A DNA stretch of 26,285 nt from Hypsibius dujardini. Its lineage: Eukaryota > Tardigrada > Eutardigrada > Parachela > Hypsibiidae. The stretch is from assembly GCA_001579985.1 (NCBI GenBank), contig LRSR01003363.1:1-26285 (forward strand). Direction: 5' to 3'. The position numbers were made by a program, and so were the translations under genes. Below are positions 20,099 through 26,285 of this stretch, in pieces. The notes under the pieces are model-generated. The model searched no databases, was not told the origin of the DNA, and worked only from the letters and a program-made list of their open reading frames with translations. Positions within the stretch are counted from its first letter, which is position 1. Each line of letters begins with the position of its first letter.

Positions 20099-23000
20099 AT
20101 GGAGCAGCGAAACATGGAAATGCGTGCCTTGTCCTCTCTAGCACGCGAATTAAGATTAACTGAATCAGCTCCTGCTGTCCTATGGAACCGGGGCTTTCGA
20201 ACTGTTAAGAAAATTCAAGATTCCACGCCGGATCAGCTAAGGAGACTGAACCTGCCAAAGAAGGATACCGACGCCCTTATTCTGTACTCAGATAGTAACC
20301 AAAATCGCGATCCCTTGAGATCATTAGGTTGGTCATCAAGCGGTACTGAGTACGGTAAATGGCTAGCCCTGTTTCGTCCGTAAAATCAAGTTAAATATCT
20401 TTGATGGCTTCTTCTAAACATGTCTTTGGACGCAGTGAATGTTAAAAAATTGTAGTAGATATGAGGGGCATGTTGAAATAACTGCAGGTGCATTTTTCTA
20501 TTTTTTTTCTAATGTCCATCTATTTAATCAAATCTTGGAATATTCGATCAACTACTGCTCTATTAACGACAACTCGGGTACAAATTTTAGCAGGGGCACA
20601 AAAAAAATGCGAAAGACCGGGGAGGTGATGTTTGAATATGTGAACTTTTTTTTCCTCTTACAATTAAAAAATAGCCAACGCAACTGAAGCTTTTTCATTT
20701 TTGAAAATGCCAGGCAAGTAAAAGGGCATAGGCCTTAAATTTACACGAGATTAAGAGGACGTTTCGTAATTTTAATTTTGACAAATAAGAGTTTCAGTTC
20801 AGAGGTCTAGCCGGCGGGATTTTGAGCAGTGAAAAAATTATTTTAGCCACGGCACTTTTGCTGGTCTTTCTATATCCCTAGAAGAAAATGAACCCCTTCC
20901 CTTTTGTCAGTGACTGGCCAATCTGGCGCTGAATTTTTATTTGCATTCAGAAATTGGTATTCTGTTCCACCACATCGTCAGTTTAGAAAATTTCCAACCT
21001 TTAAAAAATGGACTGGCACTCTTTTCAGCATGATAATCAGAACCTGCTGCGCGACCATATACGCACTTAAGTTATTTCTTCTATTTACAGACCGTGTCCA
21101 CGAGAGTCCACCAAAGCAGCCAATTCCGGATACAACGTCTCAGCCGGGGGGCGGCACTAACGTTCAGTTAGTTGGCGATAACTGTGAATCGATCAAGGAC
21201 TACAACATCTTTTTGATTGGCGAGACGGGAGCCGGGAAGTCCACCCTGGTGAATTACTTGGTGAACGGACCTAATGCAGACTTGAATAATTTGAAAGTGG
21301 CTGTTCCAAATCGTTTCTACGAGACAACCGGGGACTATATGGATCACGAAAGAAATCGTGCGGATCAGACGAAAAGCCAAACAGTTGGATGGTATGTTCC
21401 GATGGCGTGACTAACACCTCGTGCAAAACTCCATATTCGAACATTAAAACTGTTTTTGTCCTGCCTTTTAACGGCGAGGAGACTTACAAATTTTAAGGGA
21501 TGGAGGTGAGATGAGAGGTCGATATCCCGTCACTCCCTTTCGCTTTTTGTCATTATAATTCTTGATTGGCCTGGCAAGTATTCTAGTTTATGTAGCCTAT
21601 TGAGCATATAAGCCGACTAATAGTGATCCGAGCTCTGTTAAATGCTAGGCAAATGCGCTAGCAATCAGCCGCTCAATTTAACTTCACCTCCCCCTTTCAC
21701 TCTGGTGGATTTCTTGGTAAAACTTGACGTACTCAAACTTTTAATGTATTATATTATAGTATATATATTATATTATTATTATATTTATATTTTTTCCGAC
21801 TAACCAAAACAACTTGAACAAAATGCCTGAGTAACAGAGCAGATGGTCGATTGAAAACCAAAACAGCGCTGCAGCAATATTCACTTAATCAGCACTCGGC
21901 CGTGTTGGTGGCGCCACTGCACTCGTTTTGGAAATTAAATAAAAAATATTAAAATTTGGGAAACGTTGCTACTGAATCAGGGCCCATTGCACCAAGTGAC
22001 GAGGGAAGTATTTTTATTCCTAATTTTTTTCTGAAACGGCAGATGTGATTTTGACCCCGAGACCCAATGTTAAATCATGATATATAAACAGGTATTTGTG
22101 ACAAAAAAACCACGCCGATCGGAAGGTCAAATCTCCATTCTTGTCCAATTTAGTACCACATACAGCTTCATGGGAGAAAATGCCTGCCGTTATCACGTGA
22201 TAGACACCCCTGGACTTAGCGACACACGAAACGACGCGGATCCACATCAAGACGACAAAAACATTGATCTGATACTGCAGGCGGCAGAAGAGGCGGGCAA
22301 CCTGTCTGCCATCATTGTGGTGATCAATGGAACGGTGCCTCGTTTCAACGCGTCAGTGAAAAATGCAATAGAACGCATGCGTGGCAACATTCCTGACGCT
22401 CTCTTGCAGAACATCATGATTTTGCTGACAAATTGCAGCAGAATAGGAGCTAATTTCGATGTTGAGGTATTGCCCTGGAGAATCACAGAGAACAACGTTT
22501 TCGCCATGAACAATGCAGCCTTTAGTCACTCCCCTGAACGTCTACGGGATGACGAGAGGATGATGAGTGAGCTGATCTCTCATTTTGCCAATTCCAAAGA
22601 CACCATCCGCTGTTTGTTAGCCAGAGTGAGGGAATTAAGCTCAGTATCCACCGAAGTATTCCGCGTAATCCGCGAAAACAGGGACCACATAAAATCCGGA
22701 GTGCAAAGTCTTCTGCTGGGAATTAGGAATATACTTGAGGTCCAGGGCCAGCTACAATTGTTGACAACGGATCATCAATTCGCCTTGACAAGTTTGCAGC
22801 AGTTCAGTGCATTCAAAGAAAAGCATTATGTCGAGTACTACGAGCTCAAGGACAGCAACTCCAGCGGTATGTTCTGTGGTAATCATCCAAACATTACGTG
22901 CCATAAAGAATGCAAGGTGTGGAGTAAGGATCCCGGCAGTTTGTTACTGATTCTGTGCGAAAAAATGTCAATGGGAAGGTGCACCGTCTGCCAGTGTCCC

Positions 23001-23387
23001 TATAAGGCGCACCACCGCGCTGCAAAAGAATTGATAAAAAGTAGGAAAACGCTCGCAGCTATTGTGGATGCCGCCAAACTGGGACTTCCCTCGGTGAATG
23101 AGGAAAAAACTGCTATTAAACTGGCGACAGAGATGTTGGAGATGGACGTGGCAGCACTCAGGCTGGCTGCCAACGCAAAGCACAACGAGATTTTGGACTG
23201 CATTCGTAAGCTGAAGGAAGTTTGCTCCGGCTACAACTTTGTTGCCGAGACAAAATCTGTGGTGGGAATCCTAGAGAACGGTCGTTACGGGATTAGAGAT
23301 GCAGGGATCTTGCAAGATCTTGACAAATATATTGGAGAAATCAATGCGATGTTGAATCAGTACTCGTTTGGGGATGGCATTTCGTAA
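20099..23387 (+). CDS. AIG1/GIMAP-type GTPase C: SAM-like domain, GTPase, Cys/His module
   Basis: Three exons, 20099-20354, 21091-21391 and 22154-23387, join in frame (phases 1 and 2) to 596 residues ending in TAA. Exon 1 starts at ATG 20099 and encodes a SAM-like domain (about 5-60) resembling that of AIG1-A: L-x2-LA-x-EL-x-LT, then RG-type turn, then QL-x2-LNL-x-K-x-D. Exon 2 has a Pro/Gly-rich linker and P-loop GETGAGKST (129-137). Exon 3 has DTPG (203-206), TNCS (278-281) and the Cys/His module (C427, H430, C435, H436, C439, C454, C462, C465, C467, H472, H473), then a helical tail. The intron 1 donor GTAAAT and acceptor CTATTTACAG fit the phase well, though further small exons in intron 1 (as in gene A) cannot be excluded. 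It is closer to A than to B throughout. All frames are open, so it is probably functional. A possible polyadenylation signal AATAAA lies at 23617. Confidence 0.88.
21746..21797 (+). repeat. AT-rich microsatellite in AIG1-C intron 2
   Basis: About 50 bases of TAT, TATTA and ATAT iterations within the second intron of AIG1-C. Simple repeat with no evident function. Confidence 0.85.
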
Positions 23388-23818
23388 TCTGATTTGGAAT
23401 ATGACAGATCCACTACAATGCGATCGAAGCGGGTTCCGAAAGGTTCTTTGAGCACCTGTATTAGCAACAAGATCGCCCGCTCAATCATACAGTAGTTCAA
23501 TTCTAATTATTTTGTATGGTTCTCCTTTTTTCAGTCAAAGGTATGCAGGCCAGGCGGAATGGTGCTGTTTAGGTTCGCTGTTTAGAGTGTTTAGAAGTTT
23601 AAGCATTTCAGTGACCAATAAATTCAGAGTCATTTCTGTTCATCATTGTAAAACTACGACTGATAACAAGCGAGTGGCAGCATGCAAACATATAAGCTAC
23701 ACAAGCGGCAGCATCCACGGAAATGCTCCAAACACGTTCTCAAATGCGAATGCTAACACATTTTTTTCCGTAAAGGTTTGCGGGTATCGTGACGCTGGAA
23801 GTTCTGTCGCTATCACTA
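23388..23818. other. Convergent intergenic stretch between AIG1-C and the clathrin-like gene
   Basis: About 430 bases between two convergent 3' ends. No gene is supported. It contains the likely AIG1-C polyadenylation signal. Confidence 0.5.
23617..23622 (+). promoter_or_regulatory. Possible polyadenylation signal of AIG1-C
   Basis: AATAAA about 230 bases after the AIG1-C stop codon, in the sense orientation and with no other plus-strand gene nearby. Confidence 0.5.
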
Positions 23819-25514
23819 CTACAAATAAAACATAAAAGAAAAAATGAGTTGAACAACTGTTGTCAATTGGAGCAGAAATGTGCAAAGGTATAGATGACGT
23901 ACGATACGTACATTGCTCCTCCGTGGATCTCTGCGATCTATCCTCTGTCCTTGTTGACTACCCTGAGATCCAGCAACCTTTGATGGTTTTGCATTACGTG
24001 TGTGTCGCTGCTCGAGGTCCATTTTAATTTCAGTCAGCTCAGACAAACGATTTGTTTTGCCCAAAGCCACAATCATGTAATCATAGGCAAACTGATTTCG
24101 ATATTTATCATACACCATGATCAGGTACTCCACAAGGCCATCCCAGTTATCTGAAAGTGGAATGCTTCATATCAGTGACAGATTTATTTCAATTTGGATG
24201 GAAATGCAAATTTATTTTTGGCACCCCTCAGCCCGGTGAGGAAAACCGTCACAGCGAAGAAGCAGACTAATTATTTGGCAATATTGGTATTGTTCCTGCT
24301 TACCTTGCTCTCGAGCGTGACGTACTACGTTTTCGTAATCCTTCGGGTCTACCGCTTCAACATAGGAACGGACGCAATCACCGACCATACCGTGCTTCAA
24401 CTGTATTGCCCCCAGTGCACTCCACACATCCGCTTGATTACAAGTAGACGCGAATTTTTTTGCTCGTGCAAAGTCTTTCAAATCACTTGTCAAAAGTTCT
24501 ACGGCGAGCACGTTTAGCTTTAAACTTTGAAGTATGCAGAAAGCTTCCTCTTGTAGCCCATATGATGAGACCACCTTGGCGACTAGCGGGCCATCATCGG
24601 GGTGCAAGTTCTTGGCGTGGCTAGTCAGACTGGTAGGGTCCGTTTTGATGGCCTTCAAGATTACCAAGGTATTTTCCTGATCGCTGTAAGACAGTTCATT
24701 AATTGCATAGCGGAACGGAACCTTGCACACTAAATAATACTCATACCTGGTTGTATTGTGCCCAGACCGGCTCGCATGACCGGCCGTTATAATTTCCTCC
24801 ACTTCATCCCACAACTCCGACTCAATAAAAGCCATCAAAATCTTGACAGCGGAGTCGGACTTGCCTGCTTCACGCACAGCGTGATCAATAATTGTCACTC
24901 TGTCGGGATTCTCACCGTGTAGTACTTTAGCCCACCAGTCGGGGTCGTTCTTCTCAACCAAATACCGCACGAGCTCTTCAAAATCATTGCATTCTCTAAA
25001 GCACTCCAGCGCTTTCATGGTACAGTCAGCAGCACAATAAATTTTGGCGGCCAGTGCGACATTGCAGTCCTTCAGAAGGTCGCCGAGAAGCTCCGTAGAG
25101 CAAAGCTGTTAAGATATAAAAAGGTTTGATCTCCACCACATAAGCCAGCTTGTTAATCGGTGCGCATATTTGGCCGCTGGATTTTACCTGGCGGTTGTTG
25201 TATCCTTGTTGCGAGAATTCCATTAGCAACCGATTAATCTCACTCCGTTCGCTGTCGGCCAACTGGTTGGCGTTGTCAGCCATATTATAGTACTGCAGCA
25301 AACTTTTCACCGGTACTTCTGTCTGCGTGTAGCTAGAAACAACCGCTTCTACCGGGTTACTCGGGCCCACCGCAGCGTCGCGAACGGACTTGGGCCTCTT
25401 TTCTCGGCCAATGTCGGGGAGATACTGCAAAAGTGCCAAATAAGGAGCGTTAGTTGATGCCTGGCTTTGGAACGGCATCAATTTCAAGTCGTGCGAGAAT
25501 GTTTTGAATGACAT
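23819..25514 (-). CDS. Short clathrin heavy-chain-repeat protein
   Basis: Three minus-strand exons, 25188-25514, 24304-25105 and 23819-24150, join in frame (phases 0 and 1) to 486 residues ending in TAG. From about residue 112 to 425 the protein follows the distal-leg/knee part of clathrin heavy chain: RYLVEKNDPDWWAKVL (human RYLVRRKDPELWGSVL), NTLVILKAIKTD, EEAFCIL, ADVWSALGAIQLKHGMV, SYVEAVDPKDYENVV, then NWDGLVEYL and ALGKTNRLSELTEI. Full clathrin heavy chain is about 1675 residues. Here the N-terminal propeller and the C-terminal trimerisation hub are missing. Exon 1 (109 residues) is unrecognised. The tail is basic, Gln/Arg-rich, and ends with a 25-residue hydrophobic stretch (462-486) that could be a tail anchor. 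Alternatively, exon 3 may splice at AAT/GTACGT (intron from 23911) to unseen exons, in which case the tail is intronic. Role in coat formation is uncertain. Confidence 0.82.
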
Positions 25515-25648
25515 CTTGTTTAAAGTGAGGTAACAATCCCGCGGGATTAATTCCTTGTGTGAACCTTATATCCTTTTCGAAAGTGTGAATGGTCAGAGGC
25601 TGATCTCAGAATACTACAGAGCGGTGAGCGAGGGCATAACAAAATTTT

Positions 25649-25710
25649 GGGGGAGGGAGGTAGTTTAGGGAGTGGGGGTAGTTTAGCCGGGGGGAGGGCA
25701 GTTTTTAGCC
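25649..25710 (+). repeat. G-rich tandem repeat at the edge of the direct repeat
   Basis: Three degenerate units of about 20 bases, of the form G-run, AGTTTAGCC: 25649-25667, 25668-25688 and 25689-25710. The last two units are also at window bases 1-44. Runs of five or more G could form quadruplex structures. The array coincides with the left edge of the repeat copy as far as it can be seen. Confidence 0.75.
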
Positions 25711-26285
25711 GGACGGTGAATACACCTTGCACGGGCTGAATATCTGTCTCACCTCAAGACACATTCAGCAAAGAAATCCTTGGGAACTACGTGAATATAT
25801 TTTCACTAGCCATCAAAGCCGGTATTCGATGACCCAAAACAATTGTATCTTCTCTATTGGGGGCGAAGTGGTTTCAATTCCTAGGAATTTCGTTTGGAAT
25901 ATTGAAGAAAATGTGATTACAATCAAAATCCACTTACGGAACCGAAATTGCCCATCTTGATGGCCATATTCGTCAGCGGCATGATGGAGTGCCGATTGGA
26001 ACCTTAACCAAAACATTCCAATAAATTGGAGGTGCATTTAATTCCTTCCCACAAAACTCGGGACAGAGTCTCACCTTCGGAATTGCCCCCTCCCCGGTAA
26101 AGCAGCACCACCGCTGTAGATGATATGGATTGGAGTCTTTGTTCGTTGTAAAGAGCGAATCCAGCCGCACCACTGACCGTCATTTCATTGGGACAACTTA
26201 ACAGCTTCCTGTTGACATGCCTGCTAAAGCGCTGGCGAAACATTTCCTGAATTATTTTTACTTTACTTCCTCCTCCAACTAAATA
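25668..26285. repeat. Direct repeat, copy 2 (of 1-619)
   Basis: Same orientation as copy 1 and about 98-99% identical by eye. Continues past the window edge. In the coding part there are five differences, of which three change the protein (E to K, N to Y and D to N in copy 2) and two are silent. The frame and the stop are kept. Confidence 0.95.
26004..26285 (-). CDS. Hsp70-like protein, second copy (3' part only)
   Basis: The last 93 codons of a second Hsp70-like gene, cut by the window edge. It starts in the adenosine-side motif YLVGGGSK and ends at the same TAA as copy 1. It differs from copy 1 by three residues over this stretch. The rest of the gene should lie to the right of the window. 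Confidence 0.85.
   Translation of the reverse strand, partial: YLVGGGSKVKIIQEMFRQRFSRHVNRKLLSCPNEMTVSGAAGFALYNEQRLQSISSTAVVLLYRGGGNSEGETLSRVLWEGIKCTSNLLECFG

Noticed and set aside
20904-21090. Possible alternative first exon of AIG1-C with a hydrophobic segment before the P-loop exon
   Set aside because: The hydrophobic stretch is the translated polypyrimidine tract of a good splice acceptor (CTATTTACAG), and the spliced model from the SAM-like exon fits the phase.

Overview
The window looks like nuclear DNA from an animal, most likely an invertebrate. Genes are split by GT-AG introns of about 50 to 900 bases, they lie on both strands with long non-coding gaps, and the proteins are eukaryotic families (Hsp70, dynamin/Mx, AIG1/GIMAP-type GTPase, clathrin heavy chain). 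TAA, TAG and TGA all end genes here, so the code appears standard. I cannot name the species. No rRNA, tRNA or CRISPR array was recognised.

Layout: 338-1642 (-) is a divergent Hsp70-like gene. 2160-2512 is a possible retroelement LTR with primer-binding site. 2575-4280 (-) is a dynamin pseudogene keeping exons 2 to 6 and carrying a TA-flanked inverted-repeat element. 5901-8834 (+) is AIG1-type GTPase gene A (4 exons). 10879-15197 (-) is a 12-exon dynamin/Mx-like gene with three lesions. 16071-18052 (+) is AIG1 gene B (2 exons). 20099-23387 (+) is AIG1 gene C (3 exons). 23819-25514 (-) is a short clathrin heavy-chain-repeat gene (3 exons). 25668-26285 is a near-identical direct repeat of bases 1-619 that carries the 3' end of a second Hsp70-like gene, so at least the edge of this locus is duplicated with a spacing of about 25.67 kb.

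The core is an alternation of dynamin-like genes (-) and AIG1-type genes (+), arranged head to head: dynamin pseudogene/AIG1-A, dynamin/AIG1-B, and possibly a trace of a third dynamin before AIG1-C. The three AIG1 proteins share a P-loop GTPase domain, an odd G4 motif (TNC[ST]), a phase-2 intron at the same codon, and a C-terminal module with eleven conserved Cys/His positions followed by a helical tail. A and C also start with a SAM-like helical domain; B does not. Dynamin/Mx and AIG1/GIMAP GTPases are both membrane-acting and, in other animals, include immune GTPases. An innate-defence or membrane-remodelling cluster is therefore a reasonable inference, but the sequence does not prove it.

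Several genes show decay or single-base problems. AIG1-A is one base short of an open frame, at a run of six C. The 12-exon dynamin has an in-frame TGA, an exon one base short, and an AT where a GT splice donor is expected. The single-base losses could be assembly errors; the substitutions are harder to explain that way.
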